This document shows positions 1-10,973 of a stretch of DNA of 64,000 nt, piece by piece. This DNA is from Bryoerythrophyllum caledonicum (Eukaryota > Streptophyta > Bryopsida > Pottiales > Pottiaceae): assembly GCA_963971425.1 (NCBI GenBank), contig OZ020524.1:19149022-19213021 (forward strand). Direction: 5' to 3'. Position 1 is the stretch's first letter. Each line of letters begins with the position of its first letter. The notes below the pieces were generated by a model. That model searched no databases and was not told the origin of the DNA. It worked only from the letters and a program-made list of their open reading frames with translations. Position numbers and translations under genes: made by a program.

Positions 1-1334
1 CAGCTGAAGATTGCTGCAACAACCTCCTCCCCCCACCGCTGAAGTCCTTCCTGCTCAAGCTGATCATGACGCCCCAGACGAATCGAAGTTCGGCACTATT
101 GCCCACAGCTGCAAGGTTATTACGAGCTCACTCACGGCGGAGCCCAGAGAAACCACCGATGCCAAAAACTTGCAGTTACTCACGCCGAAGCTCTGCACGG
201 AAACCCACGCCGAAGCCTTGCGGCAAGCTCCCGCGCCGTAGCCCAGCGCTAAACTCCTGTGCCAAGCTTCCACGCCGAAGCCCTGCATCAAGCCTCCACA
301 TCGAAACCCAAGTTCCTGCATTGTGGGTGGATAGGCTGCAGGTTTGTATGACACTCCGAACCCCTGCACCGAAGACGCACAGATCGTCAACGTCCGAAAA
401 CCCAGAAGCTCTTGCGCCGAAGACCAGCAGACTGACGTCGACCCACAACACACGAACCCTAGAGCCGAACATCAGCGGACTTACCTCATCCTACAACTCA
501 GGAACTCTTGTGCCGAAGACCCACAGTCCCCCCACGTCCCACCACCCAGAAATCCTTGCGCAGCTGTGTCGTGCGGTCGGCGCGCATCACCGAAGACCCG
601 TAGAAGACCCTCGTCGAAGACCCGCTGTCACCACACGACTGCGAACCAACCCTCGCCGAAGACCTCAGTTTACTGCACGACGAAGTATTGCCCCTCACCG
701 AAGACCCGCCTCTACTTCAGGGGTACTCTACCCAAGACCCACCTTTGCTCCAGGCCTGCGAACGATCTCTTTCCTCGTGGAAGGGCGTGGGAGGCCAAGG
801 AAAGAAGCTTGCAACAGATCCTGCTTAATCGTGGAAGCTAGAAGTAAGTCTACAGCTGGAGGTCGGAGAAGACTCGCAACCGGAAGGAGAAGGAGGTTTT
901 CAGCTAGAGGTGGAAACTGGTCCTCAACACAACCAGGTCATAGCCCTCTATCACTTCCCTCTCATAAACTTGTTAGTATTCTTTTGTGGGTTTATTATGC
1001 AAACCCAGTGGCAATCACACAACTCTTAATATCAAATTTGTTCATTTGGGGAGGTGACCACCGTTATGGCACCTCTCATGTGTGTGTATGTATGAAAGTC
1101 ACGAAAAGTCATAGTCTTGATCTTTTTCACTTAAAACTCTTAGTAAATAGGGGTCAAGTGAATTGCGTGTATGCCATGTCCGTAGCTCTACCACTCCCCT
1201 TCTTGATCATTTCAGCTTCACAAAGCCCTCAATATATGTTGAGGGAAGAAGCTAAAGACAAGACGATAAGGGGTAAAGCTGTAGCAATCTTCCACACCAC
1301 TACTAGTAACACTCTTTCTTTTGCTATCTACAGC
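1..1334 (+). other. Leader/5' UTR region of the LINE with degenerate GCCGAAG repeats
   Basis: A GC-richer stretch upstream of the likely ORF1 start. Between about 160 and 740 the core GCCGAAG (variants CACCGAAG, GTCGAAG), usually followed by ACC or CC, recurs about a dozen times at irregular 25-75 base spacing. A long reading frame (66-1370) runs through it because stops are rare in this composition. Its protein is a low-complexity PKT/PRR string with no recognisable domain, so I treat it as untranslated or promoter sequence rather than a gene. The frame is the same as ORF1, so an N-terminal extension cannot be formally excluded. Confidence 0.45.
160..740 (+). repeat. Degenerate GCCGAAG minisatellite
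   Basis: About twelve imperfect copies of a (C/G)(C/A)CCGAAG(A/C)CC core are visible. Neighbouring copies differ in length and sequence, so this is an old or relaxed array. Confidence 0.5.
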
Positions 1335-3182
<1,848 letters not shown>

Positions 3183-3199
3183 TAACCATAAACATTACT

Positions 3200-3253
3200 C
3201 ATTGTAAACTATTAATTATACTTTGTGGAGACATAGAAACTAACCCCGGCCCA
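3200..3253 (+). other. 2A-like ribosome-skipping peptide upstream of ORF2
   Basis: In the ORF2 frame the codons immediately before ATG 3254 encode CKLLIILCGDIETNPGP, with G-D-I-E-T-N-P-G-P at 3227-3253. This matches the 2A consensus D-(V/I)-E-x-N-P-G-P with the usual preceding hydrophobic LL segment. In 2A peptides the ribosome skips the bond between the final Gly and Pro, releasing the upstream protein. 2A-like sequences are known from LINEs of trypanosomes and several animals. Here it would separate ORF1 product from ORF2 product if both were translated as one chain. The frame is open upstream through the microsatellite. Confidence 0.85.
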
Positions 3254-5272
3254 ATGCCAAATGTCTTTCACAACCATCCAAAAACTCACAAAAAACTATC
3301 AAAAATATATTTCATTCGGAATACTATAAAACTCCACCCCGAATATCAACACCTAGCATCCTCCTTTGCACCACTTCTAAAAAATAACCACATACTTCAC
3401 CAATCTTATTCCACCCTCTACCCCAACATTTCCCGCTACATACATCAAAAAAACAACCACCCATCCACACATATCTTATTCGCCATAATTACCACCCTCC
3501 ACCCTTCAATAGACGAATGCAACAACATCACCAACCAACATGCTACCAACACAAACCCAACACATTGGACAAATATGCTACTAAACACCCTATCGTCTCT
3601 ACATAATCCCCCTGAAAGACATATAGATACACTCCACCCATACTCCAAATTCCTAGCGGAAAACCAACACCTTTTTGAACACAAAACCTCTCTCCATAAT
3701 GACCTATATAACTTTATTCATAGCCAAACCACTCCCCCTTCCCCCGATGAACTACAACTAAAATTTCCCTGCTTCCCGCACAATCTTATCCTTGAAGCTC
3801 TCAGATGCTTTGAACCAATTCATGCTTACACACACCCCACCCCGACACCCGCCTATATTTCCCCTCCACCTTGTAACCACGACAATATAGACAATAGAAA
3901 CACACATATAATTACATGGAACGTGTCAACGTTAAACACTGCTTTACCATGCATCCACAATCTTACCGCACACACCAACACACCACCCGCCATAATTGCC
4001 ATACAAGAAACTAAACTAACCGCTACTAAATCCACAAAATACATCCAAAAAACATTCCCCGATTATAAACTTATATTTAATAACACCCACTCTCTCACAC
4101 GATGCATCCAACAACGGAGGCCATATACACCGGCAAGAGGAGGTCTACTCATGCTCATACACCAATCATATGCTTTCCCCGGGAATATTACCAAAATTCC
4201 TACCCCGGCTAATATACCGCCATATCTTCAAATTATTGAAATTACTAACCGACCTCTCCAACCATGGCTAATTCTTCATCTATACATGCCCTCACACATA
4301 GAAAACGTTAGGCTTATTCCGGAAATCCAAAATTCCATCACTTCACAAATCAACACACACACTAACCATACAATAATACTTTGTGGAGACTTTAATCGAG
4401 ATATTGCCCTTATTGGACGACAAAACGGAGGGTTGTTTACCCCCCCACTTGACATAGATTATCAATGGCAAAATTATACGGATAACCTGGAACTATATTT
4501 AATCCCAACCGATACACAATACTCTCGTCAAGGAGGACTTAATTACACACACACTAGCCTAATTGATGGATTCTACATTAAAACACCCAACCGTATCCAA
4601 TATACATCTCTCACCAATACCACAACCAACTTAAACTTGGACCACTTCCCAATCCAACTAAACATACCTCACAACATCCTTATAAGTAGACCTCCCACAA
4701 CCATCAACTCAAATGACATCAAAATACTTAACCCCATCCCAAGAGAAAACCTGGATAACTTTAACACAATATTCTTTGAAAAAAACTCACTACAAATAGA
4801 CTCCTTCACAAATACTCTTTCTAACCACCAACACCTCACACAAACACAATGGCAAGAAGCTTGCACAACTCTTGACAAACTTATTAAAGAAATCTCTACT
4901 ACATTAGAAAAGACTTGTAAAGCACCCCCGATTCCACAACTCACTCCTAGAACCTCGAAGCAAGGAGGGTATCTCCCGAGAAAATTAGCAAAAAAATGGA
5001 AACAACATCTTGTCACATACCACACTATTCGTAAAACAATCTATATTGCAAAAACCAACCAAAATTGGCGAACCCACCCCGTATTTTCTGAACTACAAAA
5101 CCTCCGTCACCCTCAAATCCCACAAGTACCACCATCTAACACCCCTCACGAAGACTGGCTAAAAGACATTGCAACCATTGCAAAAATTGCCAACAAAGAA
5201 GCTCGGAAAATTACTACAAAATACACAAGAGAATGTGTCAAAAAAGCCATCTCTAAATATTGCCAAATATAA
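3254..5272 (+). CDS. LINE ORF2 segment 1: AP-type endonuclease
   Basis: N-terminal part of ORF2 (672 residues to the premature TAA at 5270-5272). The first 210 residues are an unassigned His/Pro/Asn-rich region. The exonuclease-endonuclease-phosphatase fold follows: HIITWNVSTLN at about 3905, IQETKL (catalytic Glu) at about 4004, YMPS, then ILCGDFNRDI (Asp and Asn) at about 4376, IDGFYI, and the C-terminal LDHFP (Asp-His) at about 4640. All expected catalytic positions are present, so this enzyme would nick target DNA for target-primed reverse transcription. Translation resumes in the same frame directly after the TAA, so the stop is probably a point mutation. ATG 3254 directly follows the 2A motif. 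Confidence 0.88.
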   Translation: MPNVFHNHPKTHKKLSKIYFIRNTIKLHPEYQHLASSFAPLLKNNHILHQSYSTLYPNISRYIHQKNNHPSTHILFAIITTLHPSIDECNNITNQHATNTNPTHWTNMLLNTLSSLHNPPERHIDTLHPYSKFLAENQHLFEHKTSLHNDLYNFIHSQTTPPSPDELQLKFPCFPHNLILEALRCFEPIHAYTHPTPTPAYISPPPCNHDNIDNRNTHIITWNVSTLNTALPCIHNLTAHTNTPPAIIAIQETKLTATKSTKYIQKTFPDYKLIFNNTHSLTRCIQQRRPYTPARGGLLMLIHQSYAFPGNITKIPTPANIPPYLQIIEITNRPLQPWLILHLYMPSHIENVRLIPEIQNSITSQINTHTNHTIILCGDFNRDIALIGRQNGGLFTPPLDIDYQWQNYTDNLELYLIPTDTQYSRQGGLNYTHTSLIDGFYIKTPNRIQYTSLTNTTTNLNLDHFPIQLNIPHNILISRPPTTINSNDIKILNPIPRENLDNFNTIFFEKNSLQIDSFTNTLSNHQHLTQTQWQEACTTLDKLIKEISTTLEKTCKAPPIPQLTPRTSKQGGYLPRKLAKKWKQHLVTYHTIRKTIYIAKTNQNWRTHPVFSELQNLRHPQIPQVPPSNTPHEDWLKDIATIAKIANKEARKITTKYTRECVKKAISKYCQI

Positions 5273-7024
5273 GAAATTAGCCCAAAAAAGATTAACAGAA
5301 AAGTCTTTAAAAATAATACAAACCTGCCACTAGACTGCGTTTTAGATCAAAACAACAACATTCTAACCAGCCCAGAGGACATTGCAAACGAAATACATTT
5401 TCAACAATCCATAAACAATAGACCATCCACCCCCCCATGTCACTTCCAACCACAACATACATCAACATGCACGTGCGGAGTTAGGCAATACCCGTGGCAT
5501 GATTTGGACAGATTTACCATTGAAAAAAGAGGCGAACCAACAACACCTCTCCACACATATTATAACATAGACACTTATAACATGTGCCTAAAAAATTTGG
5601 GAACCAACAAAGCCCCCGGCCCGGACCACATACCTAACTCAATCCTAAAAAATATGCCCCCTAGATTCCATGACCTTCTATCATTATTCTTCCTTCATTG
5701 TTACAAACAAAAATCCATTCCCGCATCTTGGAAAACAAGTTTAACAATCTTATTATACAAAAAAGGCAACCCATCCGTGCTACCTAAGGGCCATCGACCG
5801 ATTGCTTTAGCTAACACCATTTACAAATTATATACTAGCACACTAACATCAATATTATCGGCCTACCGGGAAAAACACCAAATATTACACGAAAGCCAAG
5901 AAGGGTTTAGAGCCGAGAGAAGTACCACACGGCAACTACAAACCCTCATTGCCGCTCTTGAGGATGCAAAATTCACTAATAATGACATTTATATACTCTA
6001 CATTGACTTCAAAAACGCTTTCGGATCCATTGATGATCCCCGATTGCTAGCCATTATGAGCGACCTCGGGTACCCGGAAGACGCAGTCACACTAATTGGC
6101 AATATATACTCCCAATCTAACACTACATACGTCGGAGAATTCTTTGGTAAAACACGCCCCATCCACATCCAACGTGGTACCATCCAAGGCGACACATTGA
6201 GCCCATACCTCTTTATTATTTTTCTAGAACCTCTATTGAGATGGCTTCAAAGAGGTAATAATGGCTACACATTTGGCACCTCAAAAGTAACCATAAACTC
6301 GGCCGCATATGCCGATGATCTAGCGGCCATCTCCGGACGTCTTAAATCACTCCAAATCCAATTAGACAAAATAGACAAATTTTGTCTATGGACCGGGATG
6401 GAACTTGGGGTCCAAAAATGTGCCGTAACTGGATGCCCTAACAAATCCAAAATAAACCCAACCGCCTTCAAAGCCCTTATCCAAGCTACCAATATCCACT
6501 ATCGTAACCAACCAATTCCGGTTCTCAACCAAAACCAACCCTACATATACCTTGGAATAAACCTAGTCCCATCGTTAAAATGGAAAATTCAAATTCACGC
6601 TACCACTACAAAACTTATTAAACAATGTAATGAACTTACACTAAGTCCGGCCACATTGCAACAAAAAATAAAAATGATTGATACAGTCATACGACCGGGT
6701 ATCTCATACAGTTTCTATGCGGTCCCTTATTCCATGCCCGCCATAAACAAACTTGATAAACAAATCATAGCCATACAAAAGAAAGTATGCGGACTCCCTA
6801 AATGCACGCCTAATGTCATAACACAACTCCCCCACGAACTATTCGGATTAGAAGCTTTTTCCCTCAAAAATGCCTATCTATGTTGCATTGGTGAACAACT
6901 ACAAAATGCACTTAACGACAAAGGACGACTAGGACTAATTTACACTGGACTCCTTCGGCACACCCTTGCCATTTACGGAGGAGCACAATACCTACAAAGA
7001 CTTAAAAAATCTGATTGCCTCTGA
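5273..7024 (+). CDS. LINE ORF2 segment 2: reverse transcriptase
   Basis: Continues in the same frame after the TAA at 5270; the linker after that stop already reads like the pre-RT region (NRKVF, then LTSPEDIANEIH). RT motifs appear in order: NKAPGPDHIP (about 5608), PKGHRPIALANT, ESQEGFRAERST, IDFKNAFGSID (first catalytic Asp, about 6003), GTIQGDTLSPYLF (about 6176) and the YADD box (about 6308). All catalytic aspartates are intact. The family carries out target-primed reverse transcription of its own RNA. The frame ends at 7024, but frame 3 takes over at an A6 run (7004-7009) with plausible coding to about 7077, so 7010-7024 is out-of-frame read-on. Confidence 0.9.
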   Translation, partial: EISPKKINRKVFKNNTNLPLDCVLDQNNNILTSPEDIANEIHFQQSINNRPSTPPCHFQPQHTSTCTCGVRQYPWHDLDRFTIEKRGEPTTPLHTYYNIDTYNMCLKNLGTNKAPGPDHIPNSILKNMPPRFHDLLSLFFLHCYKQKSIPASWKTSLTILLYKKGNPSVLPKGHRPIALANTIYKLYTSTLTSILSAYREKHQILHESQEGFRAERSTTRQLQTLIAALEDAKFTNNDIYILYIDFKNAFGSIDDPRLLAIMSDLGYPEDAVTLIGNIYSQSNTTYVGEFFGKTRPIHIQRGTIQGDTLSPYLFIIFLEPLLRWLQRGNNGYTFGTSKVTINSAAYADDLAAISGRLKSLQIQLDKIDKFCLWTGMELGVQKCAVTGCPNKSKINPTAFKALIQATNIHYRNQPIPVLNQNQPYIYLGINLVPSLKWKIQIHATTTKLIKQCNELTLSPATLQQKIKMIDTVIRPGISYSFYAVPYSMPAINKLDKQIIAIQKKVCGLPKCTPNVITQLPHELFGLEAFSLKNAYLCCIGEQLQNALNDKGRLGLIYTGLLRHTLAIYGGAQYLQRLKKSDCL

Positions 7025-9594
7025 TCTCCCATTACCCGAACACTCTTTCTACTCAAAACAGAAGGCCAAACATTTCTAAAAAGCACCTAGAAGAATTCCT
7101 ACTAGGCCCCGCGCCGCTAGAACAAAATTGGGCAAATGAAATTCATAACCTCCCTAGACTTGACCGTCAATTATCCGCCAAACTCCTACAAAAACTTTTT
7201 TCCGCAAACATTACGAATCTAAAACAAATTACTCTACCAAATGGAACACACCTTATGGACGACAAGAACTACAAAACATTCTATGGTACCCCCCATAAAC
7301 TAATAAAAAGTGCACTAAGCATTGCTAAACAACTATTTTGTCACCCTACATGCCTCCCTATATGCCCCAACCCTTGCAACGCTCATGCCCCACCTTACAC
7401 ACTAAAAGACCCGTACATCATTGGTCACCATGACATCCACCCCAACACTAACCTCCCACCTACTCCTCCAATTTCGCCACACTCACAACCACAGGCCCCT
7501 CCACCACATATATTAAAAAATCCTTCCATGTATCCTATAAACAACATAACCGCACACAAACAAAAAAAATACATTGACTCCAACAACATAAGCAAACAAT
7601 ATACGTCATACCTATGCCATTGGCTCCACAACAACACCACCTACGCCAAATGGCTCCCACAAAAAAATCTTTTCCCTTGGCACAACCCAAATACTTCCGT
7701 ACATAACACCAAAATTCTCATACAATACTACCTTAGAACTCAAAACAATCACTACCTAAACATCATACAAATACATCACCCACAAGTACAGCCCCGAGAT
7801 AGAAGATTTGTCACGCCACCTCTTATTATCCCCCTCCTCAACATCTGTACAACCGAATGCAACCCCGATACCGACATCCTCACACAAACAAATACAATAA
7901 AAATACAACAAGATAATGCTCACATTTACGAAGGAAATGGAAGACACCTAATAACCATACCAATCGATAGACTACAATGGTTGTGGAACCAATATCACGA
8001 TGCACTACAAACCCCCATTTGCATTGAACCAATACCCCAAACATTTGAAACAGAAATTGTTTGGCTATATCAAAGATATAAATACCGTATACCCAAAAAT
8101 GACCCCCTTAAAAATGCACACTACGCATTACCCGATCCCATCTTAAACTACCTTATTACATCTATGAATATTACACACTCATACTTCTCATCCCCCGTTA
8201 CATGCTCCACAAAAATTTCAAAATTCTACTCTCCATTCGAACGAGATAAGATTTTTGGTTCTCTTGGAAAAGCCTTCGATCATAAATGGAGCGGTATAGG
8301 CCTTGCACACCCTCACAACGAAGTAGAAACTCAACAAGCAATACATTGGGCGCGCCTAGCGGCAAACAACGATCCCAACCACAACATCACCATTATTATT
8401 ACTCCCGACACTCAATGGTACCAAAACTCTAACCCACATTTAGGCCCATTCCCGGACTCCCACATCATAGGACTATTTGAAGCGGACTCTATGACATACA
8501 AAGAACCCACTATACCACCGCAAATACAAACACCCGGCCTTGAAGCAGCAACCTTACGTATCCTATGCATACATCACCAAACTCAAGAAATAGGTAATAT
8601 GGAAAACTTCACTCATCTCACTTTAATAGCAAAAAATCTAAATATTAACAAGGTATATACCGCTATTGCCCCTCCCACACCAATTTCAATCCGTGTAAAC
8701 CGTAACAAAAAATGGTCTAAAACCCCCCACATAAACTTCCCCGCACTACCAATTACCGAAACGAACCTCCCATTCCCCAACTACCAAACCAATACCGTCC
8801 TTAAATTCGACCCCAACTTTAGCTACTATACTGACGGCTCCTTCAAAGAACCAACCAAAGTAAGCCCGGGACATTGGCACCGTGAAAAAGCCGGTTATGG
8901 GGTATACAATTCATCCAAACAAATTAAATTAGGTAAAAGACTACATGGACTCCAAAATATCCTAAGAGCCAAAATGATGGCTATACACAAAACCCTTAAG
9001 ATAATCACCACTCAATACCCAAACGAACCAGCTCACATTTTTACAAATTGCATAAATGTATTATATCTCCTTAATACACACATAAAACACCCCACTTTAC
9101 ACAACAATCACCCGGACAAAACCATCCTCACCTCTATGGTTGTAATGCTTCAAAATCGCACACAGATTACTACACTCCACAAAGTCCGTGCTCATGCCAA
9201 TATTGACGGCAATGAACAAGCCGATAAACTAGCAAAGGAAGGAAGAGAAAAAACCCACAAAAATGCCGAACACCCATATGAACACGCCCATGCCACCCCA
9301 TATTACTTTCATAAATATGAATGGCCCTCTATGGGAGAAACTCCAGACAAAGGCCCCATACGTTTCTTAGACAAATACCTCAAAAAACATGATCTTGTAA
9401 ATAACCTGGAAAAACTCACAGAAAATTTCCCCAATATTGATAAATGGACCGGCAACCCAAATATTCATAACGAATTGTCCAACAATTTTTGGAAAAACCC
9501 CATAATTACGGACGCACAAATCACATGCCTAATCAAATTCCGCACCGGACAATACATGGGAAATGCCCGCAAACAACTCTTTTTTTGGAATTGA
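7015..9594 (+). CDS. LINE ORF2 segment 3: linker, PCIF1-like methyltransferase remnant and RNase H
   Basis: Third frame segment; genuine coding probably begins after an A5 run near 7080. A Pro/His-rich linker has a Cys cluster at about 7338-7385. At about 8130-8530 lies a region resembling the PCIF1/CAPAM m6A-methyltransferase core: FSSPVTC, KFYSPFERDKIFGSLGKAFD, KWSG, then A-H-P-H-N where family members carry N-P-P-F, followed by a hydrophobic strand ITIIITPDTQWY. RNase H follows at about 8815-9270 with YYTDGSF, RAKMMAI, IFTNC and VRAHANIDGNEQADKLAKEG. Two of its acidic catalytic positions are changed (expected E reads K, expected D reads N). The frame breaks at a T7 run (9580-9586) before the C-terminal endonuclease. 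Confidence 0.75.
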   Translation: MPLISHYPNTLSTQNRRPNISKKHLEEFLLGPAPLEQNWANEIHNLPRLDRQLSAKLLQKLFSANITNLKQITLPNGTHLMDDKNYKTFYGTPHKLIKSALSIAKQLFCHPTCLPICPNPCNAHAPPYTLKDPYIIGHHDIHPNTNLPPTPPISPHSQPQAPPPHILKNPSMYPINNITAHKQKKYIDSNNISKQYTSYLCHWLHNNTTYAKWLPQKNLFPWHNPNTSVHNTKILIQYYLRTQNNHYLNIIQIHHPQVQPRDRRFVTPPLIIPLLNICTTECNPDTDILTQTNTIKIQQDNAHIYEGNGRHLITIPIDRLQWLWNQYHDALQTPICIEPIPQTFETEIVWLYQRYKYRIPKNDPLKNAHYALPDPILNYLITSMNITHSYFSSPVTCSTKISKFYSPFERDKIFGSLGKAFDHKWSGIGLAHPHNEVETQQAIHWARLAANNDPNHNITIIITPDTQWYQNSNPHLGPFPDSHIIGLFEADSMTYKEPTIPPQIQTPGLEAATLRILCIHHQTQEIGNMENFTHLTLIAKNLNINKVYTAIAPPTPISIRVNRNKKWSKTPHINFPALPITETNLPFPNYQTNTVLKFDPNFSYYTDGSFKEPTKVSPGHWHREKAGYGVYNSSKQIKLGKRLHGLQNILRAKMMAIHKTLKIITTQYPNEPAHIFTNCINVLYLLNTHIKHPTLHNNHPDKTILTSMVVMLQNRTQITTLHKVRAHANIDGNEQADKLAKEGREKTHKNAEHPYEHAHATPYYFHKYEWPSMGETPDKGPIRFLDKYLKKHDLVNNLEKLTENFPNIDKWTGNPNIHNELSNNFWKNPIITDAQITCLIKFRTGQYMGNARKQLFFWN

Positions 9595-10291
9595 AAGATT
9601 CCCTACAATAACATGTCCAATTTGCAACACCACGGACCCGGACACATGGCTACATGTCTTACTCAAGTGCCAAAACCCCCATATACACTCATTAATTGTC
9701 AAAAGACATAACAAAGCCGTATGGGCTCTTCGCAAACTACTTATTTCATCAACCAAATCCCGGTGCTTCATTCTCATGAATGCCGGAACCTTTAATGACA
9801 ATCCACAAGAAAATACGGTCCCCCCTTGGCTATTACCATGCATTTGTCACACTCAAAGATGCCACTGCAATGCAAGATTCAAACCGGACCTACTATGTGT
9901 TAGAGGGCTTTCATACAAAGACCCACCACCAAACCACATAGACCCGAGTCTCACTATTCAGTTTATTGAATTCACATATTGTAATGATAGATTCTCTCCG
10001 GACACTATTGCAAACAAAACAAACAAATACCAACCATTACTTGAAGATATTCAAGCATTAGGATGGAAAGTAGACCCCCTCATTGTCATCACCGCAGGTG
10101 CTAGAGCCACCACCTTCATTCCCTCAATGACAACCCTTGAAGAATCATTTAAAATCCCCATCACTTCAATCAAAACCACCTTTTCTAACATTAACACTAT
10201 CGCAATTCAACATGCAATGTCGATACTCCTGCATAAACGAAAACTTGAAAACAACCAACCCCTTCCTGACACATCGAACCCCCCTCCATAG
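9563..10291 (+). CDS. LINE ORF2 segment 4: restriction-like endonuclease (RLE)
   Basis: C-terminal end of ORF2 in its own frame; true continuity with the preceding segment is at the T7 run 9580-9586. A CX2CX9HX4C knuckle (CPIC at about 9613, then WLHVLLKC) is followed by VKRHNKAVWAL, the conserved RHN-type motif after the knuckle in R2-like elements. KPDLL (PD) at about 9880 and IEFTYC (E) at about 9966 follow, with a downstream Lys (KTNKYQPL). This is the R2/CRE/Dualen restriction-like nuclease signature. With the AP-type domain at the N terminus, the element encodes two unrelated endonucleases. The stop is at 10289-10291. Confidence 0.82.
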   Translation: MPANNSFFGIERFPTITCPICNTTDPDTWLHVLLKCQNPHIHSLIVKRHNKAVWALRKLLISSTKSRCFILMNAGTFNDNPQENTVPPWLLPCICHTQRCHCNARFKPDLLCVRGLSYKDPPPNHIDPSLTIQFIEFTYCNDRFSPDTIANKTNKYQPLLEDIQALGWKVDPLIVITAGARATTFIPSMTTLEESFKIPITSIKTTFSNINTIAIQHAMSILLHKRKLENNQPLPDTSNPPP

Positions 10292-10524
10292 TCCTATATT
10301 TGCACTATTCCGTACACGCCCTCCCTCTTTTAAAAGACCTCTGAGACCTTGGGTCCTTTGTTATTGGTTGCTTGTTACCGTGGACATAGTGTCTACCTTC
10401 AAAAAGAGGAAGTAGTTCCATTCTACTAACCCATGCCCGGTGGGCATGGATTTGGTGGTGGAATGAACGGACACTTTATTCACGCCGGCCCTTAGCCTTT
10501 GGGGACCGGCGTTCTTCTTCTTCT
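10292..10524 (+). other. LINE 3' UTR with conserved 3' tail (about 10385-10524)
   Basis: Non-coding. The last ~140 bases (GGAAGTAGTTCCATTCTACT, then GGGCATGGATTTGGTGG, then CCGGCCC...GGGGACCGGCGTTC) are clearly homologous to the 3' ends of the SINEs at 41.7-42.2 kb. The CCGGcCC / GGGGACCGG pair can form a stem-loop, a likely recognition structure for the reverse transcriptase by analogy with other LINE/SINE pairs. Confidence 0.75.
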
Positions 10525-10672
10525 ATATCAAAGTCATTTTATAGTTATATCAAAGTCATTCTGTAGTTATATCAGAGTTATTCTGTAGTTATATGAGAGT
10601 TATTCTACATGAAAGTTATTCTGTAGTTATATCACAATCATTTTGTAGTAATATCATAGTCCTTCTACAGTT
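10525..10672 (+). repeat. 22-bp tandem repeat at the LINE 3' terminus
   Basis: Units of 22 bases (ATATCAAAGTCATTCTGTAGTT type) start at 10525, 10547, 10569 and 10591. A shortened unit and two diverged units follow, ending near 10672. Short tandem 3' tails are typical of some LINE clades, so this marks the 3' boundary of the insertion. Confidence 0.8.
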
Positions 10673-10973
10673 GTTTTGAGTAAGTATATTGTTATTGTGT
10701 AGTAATGCATCTAAATAGATTGTATAATTACAATTGTGTTTGGTGGCTTGGCAGTAATGTGAGTATTGAAAGGATGTTAATCCTATGATTAATTGGATTT
10801 TTATTTCCAACAATTTTATCAAAGTATTTGTTTCTTTTGAGTATGTATGTGGTTGCATTTAAATGCATCAAGAAAATCATTGGGTTGAAGGTCAATGTTG
10901 AATAATGAACCAATATTAAATAGATAGATGTGAGCCCCAAAAACGGCTCACGGTGACAAAGGGGTCACACAAC

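Noticed and set aside
3200-10291. Integrated virus because of the 2A motif
   Set aside because: The 2A motif is followed by LINE endonuclease and RT; no capsid, movement or viral replicase domain is present.
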